The notes beneath the pieces were generated by a model. The model saw nothing but the letters and a program-made list of their open reading frames with translations. It had not been told where the DNA came from and did no database searches. Shown piece by piece: positions 23,901 to 35,620 of a DNA stretch of 64,000 nucleotides. The first letter of the stretch is position 1. Each line of letters opens with the position of its first letter. Made by a program: the position numbers and the translations under genes. Origin of the DNA: Asterella californica (Eukaryota; Streptophyta; Marchantiopsida; Marchantiales; Aytoniaceae); NCBI GenBank assembly GCA_036924285.1, contig JAYKYS010000002.1, positions 47,817,501-47,881,500 on the forward strand, in the 5' to 3' direction.

Positions 23901-25400
23901 GATCATTACTACCGCTCGGATCTCTTCCAACTCTATGAGTTGCTCCTTCCTTGATCTGATGACGTCTTCTCTCCTCGACCTCTTCAACTTTCATTGAATA
24001 TTCTGAAAAGTATCCAATTCGAATTGGATCGGCAACTTGGAGTCCACTTCATAAACAAGTAGAAATGAGGAATATACAGTAGAAGTCTTTGTTGTCATTC
24101 GATACTCCCATAAGATGACATGTAATCTCTTATTCCAAATATGTGTGGCAATCTCAACACCATCATCTTTGGCAAGCATCATACAAAGTGTAAGATTGAT
24201 CTTCTCTGCAAGATCATTACCATTTGGTTTGTATGACGTCGTTACTCGTGACTTGATGAAAAGTGTTGCAGCATAGTAGTAGTCATGCTCCCGACAAACT
24301 CTCCCCCTCTATTTTGGACCAACTCTAATGAACATCCAAATCTTGTGCTGATCCTCTCTTACAAGAATCTACCCACTTTCATTTCATTAATCTCTCTCAA
24401 AGGTCTAATCTCTACCCACTTGGTTGAGTAGTAAGTGACGACTATAATGTATCTATTGTCTCGAGGTGTCTAAGAGGATCTACAAAGTCAATATCTCACT
24501 TCTCAAATGATCATAACATTGGAATTGATCTTAACGGAGGTGTTCTAATAAACTTCAGAGCAAATGCTTGACATACGTCATAAGTTTTGCAATAGTCTAA
24601 ACATTCATCGAGAATATCTCTCCAATGATAACCCGCATCCAAAATCACGAGGTTGTTATCTTATCAGCAAAGTGACATCCGCAAACAGTGCCGTTGTTAA
24701 ACTCGTGCATTAATTTGAAAGCCTCATTCTGACCAACTGCTCTCCTTACTAATCCATATACTCCTTGATGAAACAAAATTCTCTCCACCATGGTGTAAGA
24801 TTTGCATCTCTTGATCAATGCGTTATGTTCGAGGGTATGCATACCTTTTAGAAAATAGTCATCTGCAAGAAAATTCCAAATTCCCTTGTACTCATCTAAT
24901 ATCTCCTCAGTTGTGATGGTCATCACTTGCTCGGCTGGAAATGAATCATCAAACGGTTCTTCTCTCTCGTCATCAGAAGTCTTTGATAAGAGATCAGCAT
25001 TTGTATGCTTCTTCTCTGGTTTATCTTCGATCACGTAATCGTATTCTATTAGAAAGATCTTCCACCGAGCAATATGACCTTCGGCATTAGGCTTATTAAA
25101 GATATACTTTAAAGCCTTGTGGTCTGTGACTTGGGAAATTTCCCTCTTAGTAAGTAATGTCAAAATTTCTTCAATGCAAAAATCACAGCTAATCCTTCTC
25201 GTTTAGTCACAGAATATTTCTTCTCCGCATGAACCATCTGTCTACTTGCATAAGCCATAGGATGATCATGCCCATCTCCATCTAACTGACTTGAGGTACA
25301 TCTGACTGCTACATTTGAGACATCCGTATACAAAATAAATGCTTTACTCCACTCAAGTCTAGCAAGTATAGGAGCTGTCACCAATGTTTTTTTAGCTCCC
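23901..25400 (-). pseudogene. RNase H and integrase of the old gypsy element
   Basis: Minus-strand fragments in order: RNase H start with KAFILYTDVSNVAV and YASRQMVHAEKKYS (25384-25160); DHKALKYIFNKPN and the Asp-containing end of RNase H (HTNADLLSK) from 25163; the H2C2 zinc region (LMHEFNNGTVCGCHFADK) to 24645; a decayed catalytic core between 24640 and 24183; and WEYRMTTKTSTVYSSFLLVY with LPIQFELDTF (24182-23991), the classical post-core block. Stops and frameshifts are frequent. Confidence 0.8.
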
Positions 25401-27139
25401 CAAATGTTTCTTTTGTCTTTTGATCATGACTATCAAGTCAAAATCAACTCATTTCTTCATATACATAGTCAAAGCTATTGCTTTGTTCGAGAAGGAATCG
25501 ACAAACTTACAATAATATCCAACCATATCAAGAAACTATCTCAACTTTATCAAGTTGATCAAAAATAGAAGTTACATAATCTTCTTCACCTTCTTAAGAA
25601 TACCGCAATCTCAGTCTTGGAAATGATGTGTCTCAACCAATAGACATTCTTCATAGCCAAAGATGCATTTCTCTAGATTTATAGAAGCATTGGCTTGCTC
25701 CAATCGTTGTAAAACTTTGATCATATGATCAGAGTGATCCTCTTTTATTCCGTACACGTAGAAATTATCAATAAAATCACGGACAAACTTCTCTAAGAAT
25801 GGTTCAACACCTTGTTCATGAACCTCTAAAATGTGATCGGAGCATTATACGATCCGAATGACATCATCCGAAATATAAATGTTCTCCAAGGAATAGTGAA
25901 TGTAATCAACTGTTGTTACTCATGTGCTATCTTGATATGGTTATGTCCTCTATAATCATCACCAAAGTTGTACCACTCATGACCAGCAATTTCCTCCAAA
26001 AGCTCATTTATAAATGACAAAGAATAAGAATCTTTCTTGGTAATTGCATTCAGTTTTTTATAATCTATGCATACTCGCAACTTATCATTCTTCTTCTTGA
26101 CAATCACAATGGATGAAACTCATTCTGAGTTCTCCACCTCGTAGATGAAACTTGCATCCTTCAACTTGTATATCTTCTCCTTGATCATCATTGTCGTTGT
26201 AAGATTGACTCTTCTCTACTTCTATCGAACTGGTCTTGCATTCTCTTCCGAATTGATCTGATGACTCTATAAAGTCACCTCCTACAAATCCTTGTAACTG
26301 AAAGCAGACATACACATGGATATATTTCTGAAATATATATAGGAATCTTCTTTTATCATCTTCAGTGACATTTATATCAAACTTTAGGATAGAGAGTCTT
26401 TTCACAATCTCTACCTCAATCAACTCTTCTTTGTCAGGATCTTTCTCCACTACTGGTCGAGGCAACAAGTCAATCGCACTATGTTGATGTAATGATTCAC
26501 CTTGACCAAATCCTTCATCATGATTCTTGATCGTACAAATCTCTCGTCTATCTCCAAAACACTTTGATCGTCCTTTGTATCAGATTCTCAGTAGTCACCA
26601 GTTGATATATCGGAGTAAGAAGTCACAACTCCAACACTTGAGAGATATTATCACTTTGTGATCTCTAAGCTCAATTTGTAAATATCCTTCGTGTCACCTG
26701 TATGTGGTGTGCACATCTCTCCACCAAGGTCTACCTAGGAGCAAATCATAACTAGAGTTCTTTAGCACTTGAAAAGACATCAGTGTTTGAACTCCCATCA
26801 TAGACAAAACCACCTTTTATAACACACCAAGAGGTCTTATCCGTTGCTTGTTAACCATCCTCACAACAATGCTAGTCGGGCGAGCTGGTTCCATCCTTAA
26901 CTTCTTCATCAACCTCTATGATATGGCATTTACAACCGACACTCCATCCACCAATACGTCAAACACGTAGTGACAATTCAATCGGACTTCAATCTTTGAA
27001 GCCCTAGTGCATACCTCTGAAGCATGCACGTCCTCTACACCAACTCCCATAGACTTTGTTGTCTTGCTCTTAGATTTCTTCTTCTTACCTCTCTTAGAAC
27101 TCAGTCGTCCTCTCAGTTCTCTTCGTAAACTCAGATTGA
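25400..27139 (-). pseudogene. Protease and reverse transcriptase of the old gypsy element
   Basis: From 27139 down the minus strand has a retropepsin region with a worn VDGGVSVVNAIS active-site block and SYDLLLGRPWWRDVHTTYR, the plant gypsy 'YDLLLGRPWL' motif. Next comes the pre-RT region (26468-26085), then RT with MIVKKKNDKLRVCIDYKKLN (26107) and, in other frames, a FIDNFYVYG version of the YxDD box near 25770. Many stops show that it is long dead. Confidence 0.8.
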
Positions 27140-27144
27140 GTGCA

Positions 27145-28231
27145 TTTCGCGCACCTACCGTCTTGTTGCGCCAACGGAAGCTCTAGCTCAATAGGTCGCA
27201 AACTTTACAACGCTAACCTGCAAACACAATCACAAGTTAGCATCCATGCACCACTTACCTTAGTTCTGTTTGGTCCGGACCGGAGCCGGACCGTCTCCCT
27301 AACCATCAAGCTCAGCAATCCTAAGTCCCGACTTAGATCCGCCTAAGTCGGTTCCAAACATGAGCAAGTCACAATATGACTTGGTGCGGACTTCCCATAA
27401 AGTCCAGGGTCCTAAACGGTGTCTCCAGCACACCTAGCGATCCAACCGCCCGTGATGTCCGTCTGGGTCTAGGTTCCCGAACGGTGGTCTAACCCGCCGA
27501 CTCGTTCCCTAGTCTTGCCCCAGCCCTTACATCGTTCCTAAGTCTAGACGTCCAAGTCTAGATCGGAACGTGCCTTGGAACTGGCCCAGCCATCACCTCA
27601 TGCCCCCAGAGTCCGTCCGCCGAACCTTGAGGTCGGGTGACTCGTCCTGGCCCACCCAGGCATCGAGCCCCCCTCATATATACTTCTGGGGATCGGCGGC
27701 CCCGCCCTCCTCTTTGGTCCCTGAAAATTATACCACAACTCGATTGTGGTTCGGCCATAACTTCCATCTCGGAGGTTAGATCTAGGAGTGTTATATATCA
27801 CTAGAAAGCTCTCGACGAGACCTTTCCAATGATACATCACTCGCCTCGAGATCTTATGTGGAGCTCCGTCCACGACCCAAAACGTCCCTGGAGCTCCAAC
27901 ACTTAGCAGTTTTTCCGAAACCTGTGGTCCAGACCCAGGGTCGAACCCTGTGGTTCGTCTGCGTCTCGGACCTATGACTGAGACTCATGTTTCAGCCCGT
28001 TCTCAGACTCGCCCCCTTAAGTCAGCGTTCGTCTGGGGCCCTCTTGGGGGAGGCCCTTATGTCCTAACCCAAGGTTCCAACCTTGGTTCAGAGAACCACT
28101 TAGGGTTCATCTGATCCCGACTTCCCGGCCAAGCCGTTAAGTCCTACTCGCAGCGTTCACAACCTAGCGCAAGTCCGCTAGGGTTCTGTTGTTCGCGTCT
28201 GCGCCCGATCTTGAGAATGAGGGGCGCGACA
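27145..28231 (-). mobile_element. GC-rich 1,087-bp solo LTR of an unrelated family
   Basis: The island is flanked by the 5-bp duplication GTGCA (27140-27144 and 28232-28236). On the minus strand it starts TGTCGCG and ends CGCGAAA, one base away from a perfect inverted terminus, as expected for an LTR with 7-bp TG..CA ends. GC content is far higher than on either side. A GTATATATGAGGGG promoter-like box on the minus strand (near 27675) supports minus orientation. It sits between gag and protease of the old gypsy element. Short open frames inside it are not genes. Confidence 0.85.
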
Positions 28232-28439
28232 GTGCATCAATTGTCCAACCGTGATGTTGACTTTTCGAGCACTTACATCTTCAACCACATAAATATTTCG
28301 CTTGAGAAAACAAAATAGTGAAATCCGCCATCCTGAATTTCCTTCTTGGCTCTCTTGGTGTACTCAAAATATTACTCGAGTGAGTACTTCTATTTTGTGA
28401 CTTTTCCATGAAAATTGGTTCATAAGAAAATTAATTTTG

Positions 28440-29736
28440 TTTCCTTTCTTGAGCTAAAAGCTCCACCGGTGCATACGAAGAGTTCGAGCTCTATCCTTTC
28501 TCATAGATGAGATCTTGTGATGAATTTCCTCCACCAACATTCATTTTGATCGTTTCGATGTCTCTTACTCCGTGTCATCATTTTCGTCTTTTGGCCAGAT
28601 ACTTTGAAAAGTAGAGTGTATGTCGGCCATCCAATCGCTGACTCGAAGTAATTGGTATGACAATTTTGTTGAAATGAAAACCTCCACACGTCCAATATGT
28701 GATTCCTCCAAAGTTACCTTGGTTGTCTCTAAAGTTCCCTTGGTTGCCTCCAAAGTTACCTTGATTTCCTCGGTTGGTACTATTTTTATAACCTCTTTGA
28801 ACTCCTCCTCCACATTTGTTCCTCCATTCTCGTAACTGCACCACGTTCATCTTGAGATCAGCAAGAGTATCGGTGATTCTCTGAGATGGTAGTAGACATC
28901 GCTGTAAGGACAAACTGTCTTGGCACAATTGTTGTAGTAAGAGTTGACGATGAAGCGATCACCAACGTGATGGTGCAGATGCTATCGTTGCGGTTACACC
29001 AAGAGTCGGAGTCGACACCAGAGCGACATGATGAGGTTGGATGAGATCCTCTTCATCCATACTCTCCTCCATATTTGTCGTAATCTTGATGACCTTCGCT
29101 TTGGTTATTGGTTTCTCATACCTCACTTGGGTTCAAATTGAAGGTCTTAACCTTCCCACGAAGTTCTTGGTTAGCATAGCTCCAATCCATACCATCGTTA
29201 GCTCCACGTTGTCTCCACTCTTTCATAAGTTCGTCTGAAACTGCTGCTCCAACTTATTCACCTTTTGGGCATATTGTCAAACTTTCTCGTTGTCTCGTTG
29301 CTTTAAATGAGTGAGCTCCACCACGAGTTTGTCATAACTTTCTTTTGGAAGAAACTTTTCCATTAGTGCATTACTCAACGTCTCTCATGTGTCTTCAACT
29401 ACACCATGTATTTTGCTCTTCACTCGATCTTCATTCCACGTGAAAGCAAAATCTTCCAAAAACTTGAGTAGTAACAACACCCACTTTTCTTTCCTTCTCA
29501 TGTTGTTTCCGATGTAATCCCTCTTGAAGTCTCAAATAATTGCTCTACATCTTCATTCTCCTTCTCATGAAACACCGATAGTTTTCTCATCTTGTCACTA
29601 ATCTTTGTGCTCTTCTAATCTTTTGTGCAATATTGACTCACTAAAAGAGTACAAACATCACCAATTCCGTTCGAGAATAATCTATCATAGATAAAAAGAA
29701 AATAAATGGTTGTAACAACACCTCTTGTGTCATTTC
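28440..29736 (-). pseudogene. Gag of the old gypsy element
   Basis: The minus strand from 29736 contains FHEKENEDVEQLFETSRG, an EDRVKSKIHGVVEDTRETLS block with KFLPKESYDKLVVELTHLKQ after it, then VNKLEQQF: the usual plant gypsy capsid pattern. After about 28830 there is a Gly/Asn/Gln-rich basic stretch (GNQGNFGGNQGNF) and a zinc knuckle (CWTCGGFHFNK) ending near 28580. Stops occur throughout. The frame continues upstream at 39657 when the 9.9-kb composite and one CTTC copy are removed. Confidence 0.8.
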
Positions 29737-29740
29737 TTCT

Positions 29741-30022
29741 GTCACGTCAGTTTGGTAACTCGGCTAGGTTGACCGAGTGCGAAGTGATGGACCCCGGTAA
29801 GGTCGTTAGGCAAGTTGGAGAGAGTGTCCACAAGGGGTATACTTCACAGGTAGGGGCTTGGAGACCTCAGTTCTTCAAGTTGAGCCTTCAAGCTCCTGGC
29901 TATGGTGGGTAGTCTTGAGAGTGAGATCTGGATTCTTTGCGAGCACAGAGTGGATTTGACCTCGACTGTAGTGATTGTCTAGTGCCTGCTGGCAGGTGGA
30001 GTGAGTACATATCTTGTTATCA
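29741..30022 (+). repeat. Left half (B) of an LTR flanking the methyltransferase element
   Basis: These 282 bp are a direct copy of 39265-39547. They begin TGTCACGTCAG and end TTGTTATCA. The left neighbour is gag of the old gypsy element with CTTC at 29737-29740, repeated at 39654-39657. The second half of this LTR is absent here and is found instead at 39156-39262. Confidence 0.9.
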
Positions 30023-31952
30023 CTTGAAGAACTCAGATTGCAAGGCCTGGGGTAAGGATTTCAGGTCACAGATTGCTACCGGTGGTATCTCCGGAGTTGA
30101 CAGATCGTTGGTATCTCCGATTTGCGGGTGCGCGCGTGCGTGGAGTGGCTTGTTTTGGTGTTGTGATCGAGCGCTGTGTGTATGAGTGTCGTCTGAACTT
30201 GTTCGCAGTCGATTTGGTGGTGAGGTAGTGCGGAAGCGCTGCTGAAATTTCACGGAATGTGTTGAAGTGATCATTTTCGGGCTGAAGTGCGCATTTGCGC
30301 GTGACAGACGAAATAGTCGACAATGTCAGGTCGATGTAGGCTCGTTGGAAGCGCGCTGGGAAGACGGTCCTAGTGCAAGAAGATTCATGAAGTTTGGTCG
30401 AGCCGTTTTTGAGTTATGAGAAGTCGAAATTTTTGGTGACGAGTTTTGTGACGGATTTTAGATCAGCAAAAGTGCGTCGGGGAGTGTCAGGTTGGATTGG
30501 GTCGATAATTTTTGGATCTGAGGAGTGCAGTAGGTGCGCGCCGGGAAGACGATTCCAACGCAACCAAAATCGTTCGATTTGGTGAGGGATCGACGAAGTT
30601 ACAAGCCGAAAAAGGTCGCGGGTTGGTCAAAATCTGACGTAAATCCCGTCTGCGAGTTCCAAATTGGCTGATTCCGACAATTTGGTGCAATTTCGACCCT
30701 GTTTCGGGTGTTTTCTCGTCGCACTCGTCCTTCTTTATGATGTTTGGTCCGGGTACTCTTCTCCAAGCGGAGCGGAGCGGAGAGTGAGCGGGAGTGTCGA
30801 GGTGTGGAGTTGCGTTTAGAGGCTTCGAGGAGCAAAGGGTATGAGAGCGGAGTGCGAGAGTGCGGAGGCGGAGCTCGAGCCCGCGCTCACCGCAAGCCAA
30901 CTTGATGGCGTGCGTGAGAGAGGTATCCAAGTTTCAGTTGTGTGGGAAGTGTAAAACCAGTAGGTCACCCATCCCAACACTATTTCTGGACTTGGACGCT
31001 TAACTCTGTAGTCTCAACTTTGGCTGTACCACTAGACCAATAGCTCTTGGTGTCTTACAGGGATGCGTGCAAGTACTTAGGGGCTGGTTTAAGGTAGTAG
31101 GAGACCTGCTAGCACGTTCCTAGAGGAGTGGTAGGGCGACCTTAGAGTACTAGGGGGAAGCTGCTGTTGTGGTAGTGTTTGCCTATACCGAAAAGACGCG
31201 TATGAAGACAATTGGTAGCAGTTGTCTTGGATGAGCTAGTAGAGCTATCACGTTGATATTTTTGGAGCTACTAGAGGTATGGACATCTAGTTAGTGACCT
31301 TAGGTACATGTTATAACAGTCGGTGATCATACATTGTGCATGTGGTCACCGAAGAAGACGCGTCAGTCCGGATGGGGCTGGGTTTCTCTTTATGTGAATG
31401 TTTGAGTGTGGAGGGTTATCGTTTGGATTTCTTTGTGGTTGGAACTCCTCCATATTCTGCTTCATGTTTGTGCGCCGCGTTTTCTTGTGTTGGCGCTTGA
31501 TTTCCAGAGTGAGTTCACTCTAGTGTGCTGTCGGTAGTGAGGCTGGAGTGATGACCAGTCAGACTACCTTTGTTTCTCTCACGATGCAGTTGGAGTGACG
31601 ACCAACAAATCGTGAGAGGCTGCTTGTGGTGATGGCAGGTACAGGTTTTCCTTACCTTGACCGTCCTAGTAGGGGATAAGTGAGCTCAGTAGGAGCGGGG
31701 ATAGGCAAGTTGTAGTTACGGTGGTGACGAGGATTTCGACATTCTGGTTAGAGAGTGTGTCCGTGAGATTCTATCACCACGGAGTTCTCGGGAGGTTCTG
31801 GTGGGGACTTCTCGGACAGTGGGTATACACGGAGTGGGGTGAGGTATTGACGACCTACACCATTGCAGTTGGTTGTTCTAGAGGACGAGTCAGACGCAGA
31901 CAGCGCGTTTTCTGGTGGTGAGTCTAGTGTCACCACATCGTTGTTGTGAGAT
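30023..31952 (+). other. Non-coding leader of the methyltransferase element
   Basis: No coding frame is supported. The motif TGGTATCTCCG occurs twice (about 30083 and 30109) and shares TGGTATC with the common initiator-tRNA-Met primer site, but the match stops there, so a primer-binding site is not established. A GC-rich, purine-rich stretch follows (30760-30890), then a 5S-derived segment (30945-31060). Long frames on the opposite strand (30487-30930) reflect composition only. Confidence 0.5.
30945..31060 (-). repeat. 5S rRNA-derived segment with a tRNA-like A box
   Basis: On the minus strand, bases 31008-30951 contain AGAGTTAAGCGT and then GGGATGGGTGACCTACTGG. These line up in order and spacing with the conserved 3' half of plant 5S rRNA (AGTTAAGCGTG ... 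GGATGGGTGACCTCCTGG), including the internal control region. Directly upstream (31045-31022) is TTGGTCTAGTGGTA, which looks like a tRNA A box, in place of the 5S 5' half. It is not a functional 5S gene. 5S-bearing LTRs are known from Cassandra TRIM elements and 5S-bearing SINEs from the SINE3 class, so a captured pol III module or embedded SINE is likely. Confidence 0.7.
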
Positions 31953-33190
31953 ATGGACGAGATCTATGGGACCACGAAGGAACCTCGACGTTACTCGGGT
32001 ACGGTGGGTATCATTGAGCTGGATGACTTCATCCAGGAGTTTGACAGTTGGTGCGATCTGCAACAGATGCGGAACTCACAGTTGTTCACATCTTTCATGG
32101 CGTGGAAGGGTTTGTTTCAGCACTTGGAGGGATCGCCGATGGACGATTACCACGAGTTCAAGCGAGACTACGGTGTTGAGATTGAGTTGTGGAGACAACA
32201 TTGGTCTCCCAACTACGTTTCTATCACTACTGGTGTAGTTTCGGGAGGCGTAGCACCTTCGAGGTCAGGTGCCAGTAGTAGTGGTACATCCACGGGTGGC
32301 GGAGTCTCTACTACCAGCGGTGCGTCCACTAGTAGTGGAGCAGGTGGTAGTGCGAGCGGGATACCACTAGAGTTTAACCCTGTGGTTCAGTTCTTCCACT
32401 GTTTGAGGAAGAATTATCAAGGTGTGAGGACCGACAAGTTGAAGAGTCTGCAGGAGTTCCAACGGAAGACTGGAGAGAGCCTACGCGAGGCGTTTACTCG
32501 CATGAGGCGGTTGATCAGCGTTACTCAAGGAGTGACGGAAGCACAGGCAGTCCAGTTCTGATATGGGATACTAGACCGGGAGCTGCGTAGGAGAGTCAAA
32601 GATGTCATTCTCCTTAGAGACACCGTTCCGACATTAGCGGTTGTCTTTGGTTTGGCTGAGCGGATTGAGCTCAACATGGTAGAGGAGAGGGTGGTGACTG
32701 CTGGGTTCAGCAGAGACGCATCACATGGGACGACCTCCTTTTCTCGAGGATCACAAGCTACGCAACAGCGAGGTGGTGGTGGTGGTAAGGATCGTGCTGA
32801 GCACTCACGATCCCATGGAGGTGCTGGAGGATCTAGTGGGCAGAAGCCCATGCCGTCCTTCTCTAGTCAGCAACAAGCAGGTCCTTGCTGGACTTGTGAT
32901 GGTCCTCATCAAAGAAGGATTGTCCACAAAGGAGAGGTGCTTATGAGACATCTGAGACGTCTCAAGCGGTGCCTAGGCAGTGTGAGCATTGCGGGCGACC
33001 ATGTCACAGTAGTGACCGTTGTTTTGATCTTCATCCTGAGCTACGACAAGGGAAGGTTGATCGTGGACGAGGCGGAGGAGCTCAGGGAGGCCGTGGTGGT
33101 CGAGTTGGAGGTAGAGGTCCAACACCTGTGAGAGGATCAGTTGTGTCCACCGCCTGCTACGACGTCAGAAGCAGGTATGGCTGCTCGGAT
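31953..33190 (+). pseudogene. Gag domain with two CCHC zinc knuckles
   Basis: The N-terminal part has a 'retrotrans gag' type helix-rich block (FFHCLRKNYQGVRTDKLKSL and REAFTRMRRLI, about 32385-32510) after a Ser/Gly-rich linker. Two zinc knuckles follow: CWTCDGPH with its last Cys one frame away (about 32887-32923), and an intact CEHCGRPCHSSDRC (32978-33019), spacing CX2CX4HX4C. An Arg/Gly-rich tail (RGRGGGAQGGRGGR) follows, typical of nucleocapsid RNA binding. Stop at 32559 and the frame slip at 32911-32917 break the copy. Confidence 0.8.
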
Positions 33191-33799
33191 TGAGTAGTTG
33201 GAGCAGAGGATAGCTAGTATGGCTATGGCTCAGCGGAGATCTGGTGGAACAGAAGCTTCCACGTCTTGTTGAAGAGAAGGAGATGACTTCGACTTCATGG
33301 CTGGTGTGGCGCAGATTGAGGCATCTGCGGCAGTGACTCGGAGTGCAGTACGTATCTCTGAGCCACGAGGTGCGTCAGTGGAGTTGGATCCACAACGCGG
33401 AGAGGCTGGTAGACAGGCCAAACTTCCTCAATCGTTCATGCTATCAAAGGCATTGAGGACCACTTCTATGGTTCCTAAACGGCCTACCGATGGTGCAGTG
33501 GAGTTGGAGGCATCGACATCCAAGAGTGAGGATAATGCGAGTCAACCCTCGACGTTTGTGGATGCGACGTCAAACCCGATGTTGGGGGCGGCTACAGTAG
33601 TTTTGTGAGCCTCACTATTTTCAGCCACGGATATAAGGACATTGGGAGTCAGCTTGGCTCCAGTGTTCCAGTTGGCAGCCACGCTCAGTGAGAGCGAGGA
33701 TGTGGTTACCTCTAGTACTGAAGTGGTTCAGCAAGAGACGGTAGATGTGTCCATGGAGTCGAAGATCATGACAGCTACTAGTGATACTTGGCAAGCAGC

Positions 33800-34300
33800 G
33801 GCTGCCAGACTAGATGAGTTACCAGCTAGGCCGGCAATTGACCGTGCTGGATTGACACCAGGTGTGGTGTTGTTGGACAACAGAAGTGATATCTTCTGTT
33901 TGGTGGCACCTTCAGGGAAGGTGTATCGACCACAGAAAGTGTTGTTAGACTCTGGAGCCCAACCGTTGATGTTGGAGAAGACGGCGTGTATCGGTTTGAG
34001 TCTGAGGAAGTCCGAAGTAGAGAGATGTTCATTCCAGCTATAGACATCTCTAGAGGGATAAGGAGGTACAACTCTACACATGACACGCGAGTTGCTGACG
34101 GTGAGAGTTAGACCAGATCATCCCACAGATGGTTCCATGGTGAGGGCCAAGGCTATCGTTACGGCCGTGGAGTCTTATGATGTATTGGTTGGAGGTGCTG
34201 TATTATATCCTATGGGGTTCGTGATCGACTATTGGGCAGAGACAGTCTCTTACAGACCGGGTTGGCAGTTTGGTGAGGGACGAGTGAGCCGCTTACCAGT
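33800..34300 (+). pseudogene. Retropepsin-type protease domain
   Basis: The active-site block VLLDSGAQPLML (Asp-Ser-Gly at about 33948-33956) is followed by a flap region and by DVLVGGAVLYPMGFVIDYW (about 34176-34232), which fits the second conserved strand and loop of gypsy proteases. Two stops (34041 and 34056) lie between these blocks. The protease would cut Gag from Pol and, here, possibly release the methyltransferase. Confidence 0.7.
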
Positions 34301-34649
34301 GCGGTTCAGTGCTAGAGTTGGGACAACCGAGCGTATGGCATCCGTTGCAGGGTTCAGTTCGGTCATAACTTGGCCGGATGAGTTGTTAGAGGGCAATGTC
34401 CATGCAGAGGATACTCCGGTTTTTGAGGAGGTGGAGGACATGTCTATCATGTCTACATTAGTATCATCTGCTTTAGATGTTCCACTCTGGAGTTCGAGTG
34501 GAGAGTTGCAGCAGTATGCTGATCGGTTGGTGCAGCAGGCTTGGAGTGAAGCCTTTGTACCGCCAGTAGAGGAACATCGGGGTGTTCTTGTTACTGGTCC
34601 TGTGACCTTAACACCGTTGGATACGACTTCCATTGCATGGCAGTATCCA

Positions 34650-35620
34650 AAAGAGGGTGTGTGTGTGCTGGAGCTGTTTGGAGGGATCAGCACAGGTTTG
34701 GCTGCGGTATTGCAGGCATGCATACAAGTACAACGATACTTGTATGTGGAGAGAGATGAGGTCGCAAGACGTGTCTCATTGCGTCACGTGGCGCGTTTGG
34801 TGCAGAGATATCATGAGTTGTTGTCTATATCAGCTGTTAGAGGATACCAGCAAGTATTATCGTCAGATATTTCGCTGCTGGGGGCGTAGGATCTCACGTT
34901 TGTTGGCACCATTCACTTGGTGATAGCCGGGTGGTCATGTCAAGGTCACACGCGTGCTGAGAGAGGTCATGGTTTACATGACCCGCGATCTAGGATGTTC
35001 TAGGAGATGTTACGGATCTTACGACATCTCCAGATGCATCAGGTGGATTCTCCAGCGTACATCTTGGAGAACGTTCCTTTGTTGGGTGATGCTCGTGCAC
35101 ATATGATGACGAGTGTGCACCAAGTGCGGTCCTAGATCGGACCGGCAGTGTTGTTGGATGCAGCGAGAGTAGGATCTCGTGCACATCGTCCACAGTTGTG
35201 GTGGACGAACTTGTTACCGAGAGAGGTGCTTAAGCGCGCACATGATGGAGTGAGACGACCAGCGCACCTCACAGTGGATGACATCTTGGATGCAAGACGA
35301 CGATCTCAAGTAGTGAGAGTCGTCGAGAGATCACCCATGGCAGTTGTGAACCTAGTGGGACAACCTATGGCAGCGTTACCCACTTTGGTGAGCTTTCTAG
35401 CGTCACATGCTTACAGAGATGGAGGACTTGGGCTTGTGTGGGATGCTCGGTTACAACAGTTGGTGGAGCCCAATACCGACGAGAGAGAGAGAGCGATGGG
35501 TTTCCTTACGCATACGACTGCAATGGCTTCGGTGTCAAGGCTTCACATCATCAAGTGTTGGATCAAGCAATGGACTTGAACTGCTTGACATGGATTGTTA
35601 GTCTTGGATTGGCTGAGCAG
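34650..35620 (+). pseudogene. DNMT3-type cytosine-5 DNA methyltransferase domain
   Basis: The motifs of C5-methyltransferases appear in canonical order. Motif I is VLELFGGISTGLAA (about 34665, SAM binding), motif II RYLYVERDEVAR, motif IV HLVIAGWSCQGHTRA (catalytic Cys at 34938; the usual Pro-Cys-Gln is Ser-Cys-Gln), motif VI LENVPLLGD (Glu at 35067), motif VIII AHRPQLWWTNL (about 35181-35212). A target-recognition-like region follows, then motifs IX-X with RERAMGFLTHTT and, after a frame slip near 35520-35545, LDQAMDLNCLTWI. Motif VIII, close to 'AHRARYFWGNLP', and the wording around motifs I and IV resemble DNMT3/DRM rather than DNMT1 or CMT, but the motif order is not permuted as in DRM. 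Stops at 34887, 35001 and 35133 kill this copy. In a live element it could methylate its own DNA. Confidence 0.85.

Noticed and set aside
27558..27873. Genes within the GC-rich 27-28 kb island, or an rDNA or CpG-island gene start
   Set aside because: The island has LTR ends and a target duplication. The frames overlap on both strands and lack domains, and no rRNA similarity is seen.
30083..30120. Initiator-tRNA-Met primer-binding site
   Set aside because: TGGTATC matches but the next bases (TCCG) do not (AGAGC expected), and the motif occurs twice and about 60 bp from any LTR end.
30945..31060. Functional 5S rRNA gene
   Set aside because: Only the 3' half is recognisable, the A-box region is replaced and several conserved 5S positions differ. 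It is a derived module, not a gene.
34650..35620. A host DNA methyltransferase pseudogene inserted by chance
   Set aside because: The frame is shared with the protease upstream and RT downstream, without UTR, intron or poly-A remnants between, so it is part of the polyprotein.
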